Part shown: positions 19,028 through 27,974 of the stretch, in pieces | How the letters are laid out: every line of letters begins with the position of its first letter | Numbering within the stretch: position 1 is the stretch's first letter | Source of the DNA: Planctomycetota bacterium | GTDB taxonomy: Bacteria; Planctomycetota; Phycisphaerae; UBA1845; UTPLA1 | NCBI GenBank assembly: GCA_016235815.1 | Contig: JACRIM010000017.1 | Span: 124,001-188,000, forward strand | DNA length: 64,000 nucleotides | Reading direction: 5' to 3' | The notes under the pieces: generated by a model | The model's input: the letters and a program-made list of their open reading frames with translations, nothing else | The model's database searches: none | What the model was told of the DNA's origin: nothing | Made by a program: the position numbers and the translations under genes

Positions 19028-19246
19028 TCAGCGATGCGTGGCGGGTCCGACACCTTCAACGGTGATTTCGCGCAGCGTGTCCCGGCCGCCGAATCGCTTG
19101 GCGACATCGAGGATTTCGATGCCCGCGAGTTGGCCTTTGCCGTCGTAATCGGCGGCGATGCCTTCGGCGAGGTGCTTGGTGGTGACGGTGGTATCCTGAA
19201 AGGTGATGCTCAGTGCGTCGACTTCGGCGTCGTAGCTGATTTTCAT
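19028..19246 (-). CDS. DUF2283 protein, putative antitoxin partner
   Basis: A 72-residue protein of the DUF2283 family: MKISYDAEVDALSITF opening and a GIEILDVAKRF strand-helix element. Such proteins are small beta-rich folds often encoded beside DUF4258 proteins in toxin-antitoxin-like pairs. Here the DUF4258 gene ends 29 bases upstream on the same strand, which supports an operon. ATG 19246 has GGGAG eight bases upstream. The antitoxin role is an inference from gene context. Confidence 0.82.
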   Translation of the reverse strand: MKISYDAEVDALSITFQDTTVTTKHLAEGIAADYDGKGQLAGIEILDVAKRFGGRDTLREITVEGVGPATHR

Positions 19247-19275
19247 GGCGACCACTCCCATCAGAAGTAATAAGT

Positions 19276-19515
19276 CTACACGGTCACGACCACGATTTCA
19301 TCCGGCTCGTCGACGAACACCGGTTTGACCTGTTTTGTCCCATAAACCTTCCCGTTCCATGTGCGGCCGAACGGAAAGTCCTTGCGTGCCTCCAGGCGGT
19401 TCAACTCGGCAGGTGTCCACGGTGTGGTGCGGATGGTCTCTTCCACCTCAGGCGGTGTGAATCCTCGTTTGTGGATGTACCCCTTGGCGTGGTCAGAGAG
19501 GCGAATTGGTTTCAT
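19276..19515 (-). CDS. DUF4258 protein, putative toxin partner
   Basis: A 79-residue protein with the DUF4258 pattern: LSDHAKGYIHKRGFTPPEVEE at the N-terminus, where the conserved His follows a Ser/Asp, and a C-terminal EIVVVTV strand. The family is related in fold to RelE/MqsR-like ribonucleases, which is the basis for suspecting a toxin. It precedes the DUF2283 gene by 29 bases. ATG 19515 has AGGAGG seven bases upstream; a longer frame to 19617 reads through the hairpin repeat and is rejected. Confidence 0.8.
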   Translation of the reverse strand: MKPIRLSDHAKGYIHKRGFTPPEVEETIRTTPWTPAELNRLEARKDFPFGRTWNGKVYGTKQVKPVFVDEPDEIVVVTV

Positions 19516-19592
19516 TGCGTGGCCTCCTTGACGAAGGGAATGTCTCCCAGGCGACTCTACGACTCGCACGAGCTGTTTCAAAACCTGTTTTG

Positions 19593-19616
19593 CACAGGCG
19601 AGGCGCCTGTGCCACA
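19593..19616. repeat. Single 19-base hairpin followed by CCACA
   Basis: CACAGGCG and CGCCTGTG pair perfectly around the loop AGG (19593-19611) and are followed by CCACA. The geometry (8-base arm, 3-base loop, 8-base arm, then CCACA) equals that of the array units at 19971-20331, but the stem sequence is different. Confidence 0.85.
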
Positions 19617-19630
19617 AGGGTTTTGAGACC

Positions 19631-19894
19631 CTAGTGTTTTGCCAGCCAGTCGTTTAGGTGCTGGGCCAATTCCTTGGCGTCGCGCCGTTCCATGATCTTG
19701 TCGGCGATATCGGGGCGGATTTTGAGGTTTTTCATGGCGAGGGCGACGCGCTCCCAGAGCTTGTCGCGCTTCTTGTCTGTCTCGGCCAGGTAAAGCTCGC
19801 TGACGAGTTCGCTCAATTTCGTCAGCATGATGTCGCCTTTGTTTTCGTAGTAGCGGTCGACGATTTTTTTTTGGTGGGGGGTGAAGTCGGGCAT
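19631..19894 (-). CDS. Small protein of unknown function
   Basis: An 87-residue, charged, probably all-helical cytosolic protein. The N-terminal half reads as an amphipathic helix pair (KIVDRYYENKGDIMLTKLSE) and the C-terminal half has KNLKIRPDIADKIMERRDA. I do not recognise a named domain. ATG 19894 is preceded by GAGAGAA; an upstream frame to 19954 runs into repeat sequence. Two hairpin repeats flank the gene: the single copy beyond its stop and the large array before its start. Codon use looks like that of its neighbours, so it is likely a real gene. Confidence 0.6.
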   Translation of the reverse strand: MPDFTPHQKKIVDRYYENKGDIMLTKLSELVSELYLAETDKKRDKLWERVALAMKNLKIRPDIADKIMERRDAKELAQHLNDWLAKH

Positions 19895-20365
19895 GGGTGG
19901 TTCTCTCATGCACTGGCTATTTGTCCACCTTGGTGGATGTTTCACCTGTGCCACACTGGGGGTTCATTCTCACCGGTTGGAAACCGGTGCCACAGCAATA
20001 CACTGGTTGGAAACCAGTGCCACAGATCACCGGTTGGAAACCGGTGCCACAGCAACACACTGGTTGGAAACCAGTGCCACAGATCACCGGTTGGAAACCG
20101 GTGCCACAGCAATACACTGGTTATAAACCAGTGCCACAGACCACTGGTTAGAAACCAGTGCCACAGATCACCGGTTGGAAACCGGTGCCACAGCAACACA
20201 CTGGTTAAAAACCAGTGCCACAGATCACCGGTTGGAAACCGGTGCCACAACAATACACTGATTGGAAACCAGTGCCACAGATCACCGGTTGGAAACCGGT
20301 GCCACAGCAATACACTGGTTAAAAACCAGTGCCACATCAACAAGCCGGTGCCACGGGGCCGAGTT
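19895..20365. other. Intergenic region occupied by the hairpin array
   Basis: No gene. It contains the array at 19971-20331 and two half-units at its edges: a right arm CCTGTGCCACA at 19945-19955 and CCGGTGCCAC at 20344-20353. Several frames are open through the array on both strands because the 57-base period is a multiple of three and contains no stop in those frames. Confidence 0.85.
19971..20331. repeat. Array of thirteen 19-base hairpins, 57-base composite period
   Basis: Thirteen units start at 19971, 20001, 20028, 20058, 20085, 20115, 20142, 20169, 20199, 20226, 20256, 20283 and 20313. Six are CACCGGTTGGAAACCGGTG, all identical. Seven are CACTGGTT..AACCAGTG forms with loops GGA, ATA, AGA or AAA. 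The two forms alternate except for one double T-form (units 6 and 7). The C-form is followed by an 11-base spacer of the type CCACAGCAATA and the T-form by eight bases, CCACAGAT. Base changes between the forms occur in both arms and keep the pairing. Confidence 0.95.
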
Positions 20366-21436
20366 TTACGCGGATTGTACCGGGCGTTGACGATTCGCCG
20401 CGTCGAGCTTGCCGAAGATCATGCGGCCGGCCGACGTTTGCAGGACGCTGGTTACGGCTACCTCCACCACGTCGCCAATTCGCCCGCGGGCCTGATCGAC
20501 CACGACCATCGTGCCGTCGTCGAGGTAGCCGACGCCCTGGCCCGACTCTTCGCCGGGCTTGATGATTTTGACCATCATGCCCTCGCCGGGGAGGACAACG
20601 GGCTTCAACGCGTTGGCGAGGTCGTTGATGTTAATGATGCGGACATTTCGAATCTTGGCGACCTTGTTGAGGTTGTAGTCGTTGGTGACGACGAGGCCGT
20701 TCAGGTGCGTGGCAAGGGTGAGCAGCTTCAGATCGACCGCCTCGGCCGCCTCGGTCTTGCTCATGGTCGGCGTTTCCATGATCTCGATATCGATGTTGGC
20801 GCTGCCCTGCAGCTTGTTGAGGGCGTCAAGGCCGCGGCGACCGCGAGCGCGTTTCAGCTTGTCGGCCGAGTCGGCCACGGCCTGAAGTTCGTTGAGGATG
20901 AACCGGGGGACGATGAGCTTGGAGTCGACGATGCCGGTTTCGCAGATGTCGACGATGCGCCCGTCGATGATGACGGAGGTGTCGAGGATGAAGGGATGCT
21001 GGCCCTTGAGCTGCTTGGAGAATTCAACGTATGGAATGATGAAGCGGATGTCATCCTTGGTCTGGAGGACGAAGCTGACGCAGAAATAACAAACGACGAT
21101 GCCGAAGATCACCTTCGTGATGGCGACGACGGGCTGATCCTGTCCGTTGATTGCGGCGAGGTCCGGGCGATAGGCGGAGATCAGGAGATCGAGCACCATT
21201 GCCACGACGTAAGTAATAAGCAGGCCGCCCGTCAATCCAAAGAAGAGACCCGAGATGGCCTTCAGGGATTTTTGTGCGATGCTGGAGTCGATGACGATGA
21301 CGACCGCGGTCAGCACCACGGCGAGGAGGATGAGTGCCATCCGGTTTTCGGGGAGGACGTTTCCGCGCTCGACATAGGTCATGCAGACGGCGAGCAGGGT
21401 GAGAAACAGAAAAAGGCGGAGAAGCAGGCGCAGCAT
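20366..21436 (-). CDS. PIN-TRAM domain membrane protein, YacL type
   Basis: A 356-residue protein with four N-terminal membrane helices (about residues 5-130), a PIN ribonuclease-like domain ([12 protein letters not shown] near 150, PRFILNELQ near 178, a [12 protein letters not shown] element near 250) and a C-terminal TRAM domain (about 285-345) for RNA binding. The acidic PIN residues Asp, Glu and Asp are present. This is the layout of Bacillus YacL. The PIN domain would face the cytosol; RNA processing or tRNA/rRNA surveillance is an inference. Its stop lies 34 bases from the hairpin array. Confidence 0.9.
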   Translation of the reverse strand: MLRLLLRLFLFLTLLAVCMTYVERGNVLPENRMALILLAVVLTAVVIVIDSSIAQKSLKAISGLFFGLTGGLLITYVVAMVLDLLISAYRPDLAAINGQDQPVVAITKVIFGIVVCYFCVSFVLQTKDDIRFIIPYVEFSKQLKGQHPFILDTSVIIDGRIVDICETGIVDSKLIVPRFILNELQAVADSADKLKRARGRRGLDALNKLQGSANIDIEIMETPTMSKTEAAEAVDLKLLTLATHLNGLVVTNDYNLNKVAKIRNVRIININDLANALKPVVLPGEGMMVKIIKPGEESGQGVGYLDDGTMVVVDQARGRIGDVVEVAVTSVLQTSAGRMIFGKLDAANRQRPVQSA

Positions 21437-21604
21437 GGAGGTCTCCCGGGTGAATAATCAAATGTCCGGAGCGGCGGCACGTTCGCTAGCAGAATGACAA
21501 GCGCGGCGGGCATCCGCGAAGAATAATGAGAATGAAGAATCTGCCCGTTGCTGGCGACGATGCCGGTATGGGGAGCAGTATAGCACAACGGGGCTAAGTG
21601 CCGG

Positions 21605-22225
21605 TCATGGTTGCATGAAACTGAAGTCGATGCGGAACCCGCCCGGAGCCGTCGCATCCTGCTCGAAGGTGAAGAGCAGAAGGCCCGTGCCGGTGGTTTG
21701 GCGGATGTCGGTTCGGACACAGCTGAAATCGACGCCGTTGAGAAAGAGACGGGGTTCCGCGGTGCCTTCAGTAGGTTCCGCTGCGAGGGGGTCGCCAATG
21801 GCCGCGCCGGAGAAATTGACGCCGCGAACGAGTGCCCGTTCGTCGGTGATGTTGATGGCGGGGTCGTTGCGGTTTTCGTCGATCATTTGGATTAGCTCGT
21901 CGCCGCCGAGTGAGAACGTCTTGCGACAGGGTTGGACGACTTGCGCGCTTGCCGTATTGCCCTCCAGCCGGAGTTGGCCGAAGCCGGTGGGCAGGGTGTC
22001 TTTGTTGAGTTGGTCGTATGAACCAAAGGTGAAGATGGCGCGGAATGGCGTGTTGTTGATGAACCCAACCTGCAGGGCGCGTGGGGTGGGCGACCCGCTG
22101 GGACCGACGAAGTCGGAGGTTATGGCGTTGATATTCTGCAGGGCGTTGGGGGTACAGGAGTCGGAGACAATCACGACTAAGGTCGCGATCATGATCGCAA
22201 GCAAATGGCGTACAGGGGCTTTCAT
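21605..22225 (-). CDS. Putative lipoprotein of unknown function
   Basis: A 206-residue secreted protein with a signal peptide ending at VSDSC, a weak lipobox at about residue 24. The rest is predicted beta-rich with two conserved-looking Cys (CRKTF and FSCVRTD) that could form a disulfide. I do not recognise a family. ATG 22225 has AAGGAG eleven bases upstream; the frame upstream of it to 22408 lacks a ribosome site. It is followed by the PIN-TRAM gene on the same strand after 168 bases. Confidence 0.65.
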   Translation of the reverse strand: MKAPVRHLLAIMIATLVVIVSDSCTPNALQNINAITSDFVGPSGSPTPRALQVGFINNTPFRAIFTFGSYDQLNKDTLPTGFGQLRLEGNTASAQVVQPCRKTFSLGGDELIQMIDENRNDPAINITDERALVRGVNFSGAAIGDPLAAEPTEGTAEPRLFLNGVDFSCVRTDIRQTTGTGLLLFTFEQDATAPGGFRIDFSFMQP

Positions 22226-22751
22226 GGGGCAGGGTGCTCCTTTGAGCGAGTGTTCGCTATTAGATCGGCAGCGAAACGGCGCCAGGCGAGGTTTAGCACG
22301 GCGACCGGCGAGGACAGGCATTTCGGCGAGGAGCAGACGGGGCCATTCGGCAAATAATGCCGCAGTCCGCCGCGAATCATCCGGCATCCGCAGGGCCGCG
22401 TCCTGCATGATCCTAGGTGACGTACCACTGTGAATTCAACCGCAAGTCGCTATCAAGAAAGGTACCGGGGAGCGGAATCTCGTGGATCGCTCAGAAGGAT
22501 TATCCACAGGTTGCGCAACAGCCTATAACCTATGCCCACAGTGGACGTTATCCCTTTTTGGGCCAATGCGTGCCGGCGGGAACCGTCACCTGTGAATACT
22601 TTCACGCCGCAGGTAAGGCGTGCGGAATCAACAAGATAGGGGTGGCTTAGCCCGTGATGCGGGCCTCCACGGAATCAGGCGGGGCTACTATACTCAGCCG
22701 TTTCGTCCGTGCGGTACATGCCGGTGCCGAGGCGGCATTGCGAGTTCTCAC
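22226..22751. other. Intergenic region with a DnaA-box match
   Basis: No gene is supported in 526 bases. It holds a perfect DnaA-box consensus match at 22500-22508 and a one-mismatch match on the opposite strand at 22591-22599. Since this is the upstream region of two divergent genes (lipoprotein and lptB-like), promoters are expected, but I could not place a convincing -35/-10 pair. Confidence 0.45.
22500..22508 (+). promoter_or_regulatory. DnaA box match
   Basis: TTATCCACA, identical to the consensus TTATNCACA. A second near-match (GTATTCACA) lies on the minus strand at 22591-22599. Two sites in 100 bases may be chance. Confidence 0.35.
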
Positions 22752-23582
22752 ATGTTGTCAACAACGACCAGCCCTCAAGGAACAACGAATCCGCAAAGCG
22801 ACACGGCGCGTCTGCTGGAGGCCCGCGATCTTGTGAAGTCCTACAGCGGGCGAACGGTTGTAAACAAGGTGAGCTTTTTTGTGGGGCAGGGGGAGATCGT
22901 CGGTTTGCTGGGGCGCAATGGCGCCGGCAAGACGACGAGCTTTCGCATGACGATGGGCATCGTGACGCCCGACGCGGGCCATGTGCACTTCCGCGGTGAG
23001 GAAATCACGAAGCTGCCGATGTTCAAGCGCGCTCAGAAGGGCGTCGGCTATCTGTCGCAGGAGAACAGCGTTTTTGTGCGGTTGTCCGTGGAGGACAATC
23101 TCCTGGCGATTCTGGAATTGAATCGATCGCTGACGGGTGCGGAACGCAAGAACAAGGCCCGCGAGCTGATGGAACAGTTCGGCCTGGCGCGCAACGCCCG
23201 GCAGGAGGCGCGGACCCTGTCAGGTGGTGAGCGGCGAAAATTGGAAATCGCCCGGGCGCTGATCACGCAGCCGGCAATCATCCTGCTCGATGAACCGTTC
23301 AGCGGCGTCGATCCGATCGCGGTGCAGGACTTGCAGCGGGAGATTCGCCACCTGCGCGAGCACATGGGGCTTTCGTTTCTGCTAACCGATCACAACGTGC
23401 GCCAGACGCTCGAAGTGACGGATCGCAGTTACATCATCCATGAGGGTCGCGTGATTGCCGAGGGCGCGCCGCGACAGCTCATCAATGACCCGGCCGTTCG
23501 CGAAGCCTATCTGGGCACGACCTTCCGTGGGGATGAGTTCGACCAGGGCCCGGCCACGCCGCCGACCATTCGCACAACTTAG
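22752..23582 (+). CDS. lptB: LptB-like ABC transporter ATPase
   Basis: A 276-residue ATPase of the LPS-export type that would power lipopolysaccharide extraction by LptBFGC. Walker A is GRNGAGKTT, the signature is LSGGERRKLEIA, Walker B is IILLDEPFSGVDP and the switch His is in TDHNVRQT. LptB-specific features include LSQENSVFVRLSVEDN and DHNVRQTLEVTDRSYII. The start is ATG 22752; a longer frame back to 22620 has no ribosome site. The C-terminus carries about 20 extra residues (GDEFDQGPATPP). No lptA/C/F/G or rpoN gene is adjacent. It converges on the dockerin-like gene with five bases between. Confidence 0.9.
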   Translation: MLSTTTSPQGTTNPQSDTARLLEARDLVKSYSGRTVVNKVSFFVGQGEIVGLLGRNGAGKTTSFRMTMGIVTPDAGHVHFRGEEITKLPMFKRAQKGVGYLSQENSVFVRLSVEDNLLAILELNRSLTGAERKNKARELMEQFGLARNARQEARTLSGGERRKLEIARALITQPAIILLDEPFSGVDPIAVQDLQREIRHLREHMGLSFLLTDHNVRQTLEVTDRSYIIHEGRVIAEGAPRQLINDPAVREAYLGTTFRGDEFDQGPATPPTIRTT

Positions 23583-23587
23583 CGCGT

Positions 23588-25051
23588 TCACGGGGCAAGC
23601 AGCAAATCGACAAATGGTTGCATGTCGCGGCCGTCGATCGTTCGATCGCGGGTGATGTCCGCGTAGCAGGCTGACTCGGCATTCAGCAACGCGGCGACGA
23701 AGGGCGCCACATCCGTTTCCGTCACCCATCCGTCGCAGTCGAAATCGCCGGCCACGATGCCGGGGCATAGGATCATCTCACAATCGTCGATCAGCCCGTT
23801 CTGGTTGCAATCGGGTTGGGCACCGCTCGCAAGTTCTTTGGCATCTGAGATTCCATTTGAATTGCAATCGGGCGAAAGCGGAGATGGCCCCAGGAAGGAC
23901 TTGGGGATCGATTCGGGAACCCCCGGTTTGAACAGCGACAGCGCCACCGCACAATCGGTGACCGGCGGCGAATTCACGTCGATCGTGAAGTTGTACAAGG
24001 TGCCCCAGCGGATGGCGTTGCCGTTTGGGTTTTCGGTGTACGGGGTTGTCGTCCATGAAACCAATCCCGGTGTGAGGTCGACCTTCCAATCATCACTCGA
24101 CATGGGGTCGCCGCTGTGTGAATCAACATCGTGAAATCGGGTCATCCCGATCACGGCGTCCGGCGGGAGCGCCACCGAAAACGCGTGCACGCCTCGTTCG
24201 GAGTTGAGGTTGCTGATTGCATACTCATAGCGCCAGAAACCGTTCTCCATGGATGCGGCCGACGCGGCAATCTGGATCCGTCCGTCGCCGGGAACATCGA
24301 TGTTGGTCATTGAGATGGCGTTCGGGTCGAGGTCATACCACGCCTCAAGTCCGGATCGCCCCTGAACGGTGAGATCAAACGGAGAAATGACAAACTCGCG
24401 GCTGCCGGGCGGTGATTCCTGAACCAGCGCGGGCCGATACGACGCGTTATTCATGTTGTTGCCCGATGCGGCGTCATCGGCGGCCACGTAAATCGCTTCA
24501 AGGAAATAGAACGCGTCGGCGCCGGGTGTTGCAATCAGGTCGTCATCGTGAACCTGCATTCGGCGATCAAGCTCGGTGTTCGGCGGCGGCTGCTGAATGG
24601 GGAATGCAAAGTAGCCAGTGGCGGGATTTACGAGCGAGCGCGGCGTGAGGCTGGCCTGGCGTCCGTTGAGCGGAGCGCGATAGGCGTCGGAACAGCCAAC
24701 GCCGAGAAGCGAACCGGAGTCAGGATCGGTGCAGAGGCTGCAATAGGTTCCGGTTTCAGCAGCGAAGCCGTGTTTGATCCACGATTTCCCAATCTGCTCA
24801 AAGCGGCCGTCGCGATAACGGTAGAGATTCTGGGCAATGACCGGATGCTGGTTCGTATTGCCATACCAGTGAAGCGGTACCGTCCCGGCATTGCAGGCGA
24901 TGGTGCCGACGGAGTAGGCGGTAATGTCGCCGATCCTTGCCCATCGGACGACGTCGGTAATCGCGCCGACGATCACGTCAGGGCCTTCGCCCCGCGCATG
25001 ATGGCTGATCGCCGCCACAGCCAGGCATCCTACTCCAATGAATCGTGTCAC
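23588..25051 (-). CDS. Secreted protein with dockerin-like EF-hand tail
   Basis: A 487-residue exported protein. GTG 25051 starts a short signal peptide (VTRFIGVGCLAVAAIS) and overlaps the stop of the upstream GT-C gene as GTGA, so it is co-translated. The middle is beta-rich with a repeated YRxG-like motif and a C-x(2)-C pair. The tail has two calcium-loop-like motifs (DCNSNGISDAKE and DCNQNGLIDDCE) and then a dockerin-like pair: DFDCDGWVTETDVAPFVAAL and ITRDRTIDGRDMQPFV. Proteins with this tail are common in planctomycetes. The function is unknown; surface attachment through calcium-dependent folding is plausible. Confidence 0.82.
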   Translation of the reverse strand: MTRFIGVGCLAVAAISHHARGEGPDVIVGAITDVVRWARIGDITAYSVGTIACNAGTVPLHWYGNTNQHPVIAQNLYRYRDGRFEQIGKSWIKHGFAAETGTYCSLCTDPDSGSLLGVGCSDAYRAPLNGRQASLTPRSLVNPATGYFAFPIQQPPPNTELDRRMQVHDDDLIATPGADAFYFLEAIYVAADDAASGNNMNNASYRPALVQESPPGSREFVISPFDLTVQGRSGLEAWYDLDPNAISMTNIDVPGDGRIQIAASAASMENGFWRYEYAISNLNSERGVHAFSVALPPDAVIGMTRFHDVDSHSGDPMSSDDWKVDLTPGLVSWTTTPYTENPNGNAIRWGTLYNFTIDVNSPPVTDCAVALSLFKPGVPESIPKSFLGPSPLSPDCNSNGISDAKELASGAQPDCNQNGLIDDCEMILCPGIVAGDFDCDGWVTETDVAPFVAALLNAESACYADITRDRTIDGRDMQPFVDLLLAP

Positions 25052-26217
25052 ACCTTTATTGTACCCGCGCGGGAGCCGCTGATGGGGTCGTTTCTTGCAC
25101 GAAAATACCAAAGAATCACGAGGACCGGCAGTGCATACTTGTCCCACGCGATGTGAGAACGAACCAGCGTCAATGCCTGTATGAGAATCAAAGCCAATTG
25201 AACCCGGTTATGTGCGAATCGCTGCACACCCAGCAACGCCAGAACCGCCAAGACCGCGACGCGCCCGACATCCGGCAGCAAGAACCTCAGCCCCTTGTCC
25301 AGATAGCCCATCGCCTCGACACCCGCGCCGGGCGCATTGCCCATTGGCGGACATATCAAGAAAAGTATCGCAATTGCCGTCGCAGTTTTCAGTGCCCGCG
25401 CCGGGGCTGCGAACGAGAAACGTTTGCGGAATAAGAGCATCTCAATCAGCACAAAGTATGCACCGATGCACGAAAGAAAATACAGCGAATGATCGACATG
25501 CCAATGCCCCGAGGCGTCTGCGCTCAGGTGGCTTTGCCGCGACATGGCCGGCGCCAGTCCGCCAAAGAACACGACCCACATCGCCAGGGTTAACGCGGCC
25601 GTCGAATAGGCAATGACGTGTCCCCGCTCAAGTTTCCGGCCGCGTGCAGCGTCCATCACTGTCGTCGAGATCATCGCCAGTGGAAACGCGACCATGTATT
25701 GCCTTGTGGCAATGGCGAGCGCAAACGAAAGTGCCGCGACGACGTGCCGCCCGTTCAGAAAGCCGATCATGCCCAACACGCCGAAGAGCGACGCGAGGAT
25801 GTCCGTGTAGACGTGAATGCTGGTCCCGAGGAAATACGGGCACGCCGCCAACCCGATCAGCGCCAGCGCGGGTCGCGACCACGAATCGCTTCGCGGCCAC
25901 GCCACGATCATGGCGATGATAAGTGAGCACGCAAGACATACGGCCCGCGCCGTGGCGATTCCGCCGCCGATTACATGCTCCACCGCGCCGAGCACCACAA
26001 ACAAGAGCGGCGTGGTGGGCGAATCGTAATCACGAAGCAAGGCAATCGGCGGCGGAAACGATGCGGCGAATTGCTCCACCACGGGCCAGAAAAACCGCTC
26101 ATCCTTGCGAATGGGAAACTGAAGGAAATCCGCGGCGACGAAAAGCCCGAGATAGGCCGCGCCCAACACCCCTGCGGTCACCAGTTTTCGCCGAGTCGAT
26201 GGGGTTGGCTGCGTCAT
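25048..26217 (-). CDS. GT-C membrane glycosyltransferase, ALG10-like motifs
   Basis: A 389-residue polytopic protein with about ten helices. The first loop has KDERFFWPVVEQF, with Asp-Glu right after helix 1 as in GT-C enzymes; the central loop has YTDILASLFGVLGM, and later ATRQYMVAFP. This combination (DE, YTD, RQ) recalls the eukaryotic DIE2/ALG10 glucosyltransferase family, which uses dolichyl-phosphate-glucose. That similarity is by eye. It would face the periplasm and use a polyprenyl-linked sugar. ATG 26217 is supported by the hydrophobic first helix. Its stop overlaps the start of the dockerin-like gene by four bases. Confidence 0.72.
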   Translation of the reverse strand: MTQPTPSTRRKLVTAGVLGAAYLGLFVAADFLQFPIRKDERFFWPVVEQFAASFPPPIALLRDYDSPTTPLLFVVLGAVEHVIGGGIATARAVCLACSLIIAMIVAWPRSDSWSRPALALIGLAACPYFLGTSIHVYTDILASLFGVLGMIGFLNGRHVVAALSFALAIATRQYMVAFPLAMISTTVMDAARGRKLERGHVIAYSTAALTLAMWVVFFGGLAPAMSRQSHLSADASGHWHVDHSLYFLSCIGAYFVLIEMLLFRKRFSFAAPARALKTATAIAILFLICPPMGNAPGAGVEAMGYLDKGLRFLLPDVGRVAVLAVLALLGVQRFAHNRVQLALILIQALTLVRSHIAWDKYALPVLVILWYFRARNDPISGSRAGTIKV

Positions 26218-26237
26218 TATCGCGTAGTGTGCCGCGC

Positions 26238-27317
<1,080 letters not shown>

Positions 27318-27322
27318 CAATG

Positions 27323-27667
27323 TCAACACTCCTGACCGGGTGGCACAAGTGGTGCGATCACCGTTATGAGTGAGGGAACGTCCTTCCGCGAGATCTCCCA
27401 AATGATATCGAGGTCGAGCCGGAAGTATTCGTGGGCAATGCGATTTCGCAAGCCGACAAGGTCGCGCCACGGAACAAGCGCGTGCGCAGCCTTGAACTCG
27501 TCGGAGACGGCCCTCGCTGCCTCGCCAATCACTACCAGTTTATGGCACAGGGCGCCCTGCAACATCTTGTCTTTCATGAACTGTTCACGCGAGACGCCCT
27601 GCACGAATTCAGTGACATCGCGACACGCCAGCAGGATATCAAGCAGCCATGCGTCATCGCGTCGCAT
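27323..27667 (-). CDS. hepT: HepT-like HEPN ribonuclease toxin
   Basis: A 114-residue HEPN-fold (DUF86) protein. The catalytic RNase motif R-x4-H-x-Y is seen as RNRIAHEY near residue 75, after the characteristic KLVVIGEAARAVSDEF helix. HEPN toxins of this group cleave RNA and are silenced when the MntA antitoxin transfers AMP to a Tyr near the active site. It overlaps the MntA-like gene by 14 bases, antitoxin first, as in described HepT/MntA modules. The start is ATG 27667. Confidence 0.93.
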   Translation of the reverse strand: MRRDDAWLLDILLACRDVTEFVQGVSREQFMKDKMLQGALCHKLVVIGEAARAVSDEFKAAHALVPWRDLVGLRNRIAHEYFRLDLDIIWEISRKDVPSLITVIAPLVPPGQEC

Positions 27668-27974
27668 GAAGAATCTCCAGATTCTCAAGGATCGCCCGGC
27701 GTCGAATGTAATTTTCGCTCTGCTCGACGGAACGACGCGTGATGATATCCACGCGGCGTCCGAACATCGACTCCAGTTCATCTTCCATCCGGCAGAGATC
27801 AAAAAGCCCCCAATGGGCATCGGGTGCAAAGCTGACCAGGATGTCCACATCGCTCTCAGGTCGAAAGTCCTCGCGCAAGACGGAGCCAAAAAGAGCGAAT
27901 TCCGTGATCTTCCAACGGCGACAAAAGTCTTGCAACGATTGATCTGGAATGCTCACCTTTGCCCGTGCAACCAT
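27654..27974 (-). CDS. mntA: MntA-like minimal nucleotidyltransferase antitoxin
   Basis: A 106-residue minimal nucleotidyltransferase. The active-site signature G-S-x10-D-x-D is complete: GSVLREDFRPESDVD, near residues 30-44, followed by ILV. In characterised HepT/MntA pairs this enzyme uses ATP to AMPylate the toxin. ATG 27974 has GGAG six bases upstream. The gene is the first of the module and overlaps hepT by 14 bases. Confidence 0.93.
   Translation of the reverse strand: MVARAKVSIPDQSLQDFCRRWKITEFALFGSVLREDFRPESDVDILVSFAPDAHWGLFDLCRMEDELESMFGRRVDIITRRSVEQSENYIRRRAILENLEILHATR

Noticed and set aside
19971-20331. CRISPR array
   Set aside because: The units are perfect hairpins with alternating forms, the spacers are 8 or 11 bases and nearly identical, and no cas gene is present.
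19658-21457. A 599-codon open frame on the plus strand through the hairpin array
   Set aside because: The array is stop-free because its period is 57 bases; the rest is antisense to the PIN-TRAM gene.
22409-22751. Chromosomal replication origin
   Set aside because: Only one perfect DnaA box, no AT-rich unwinding repeats and no dnaA/dnaN genes nearby.
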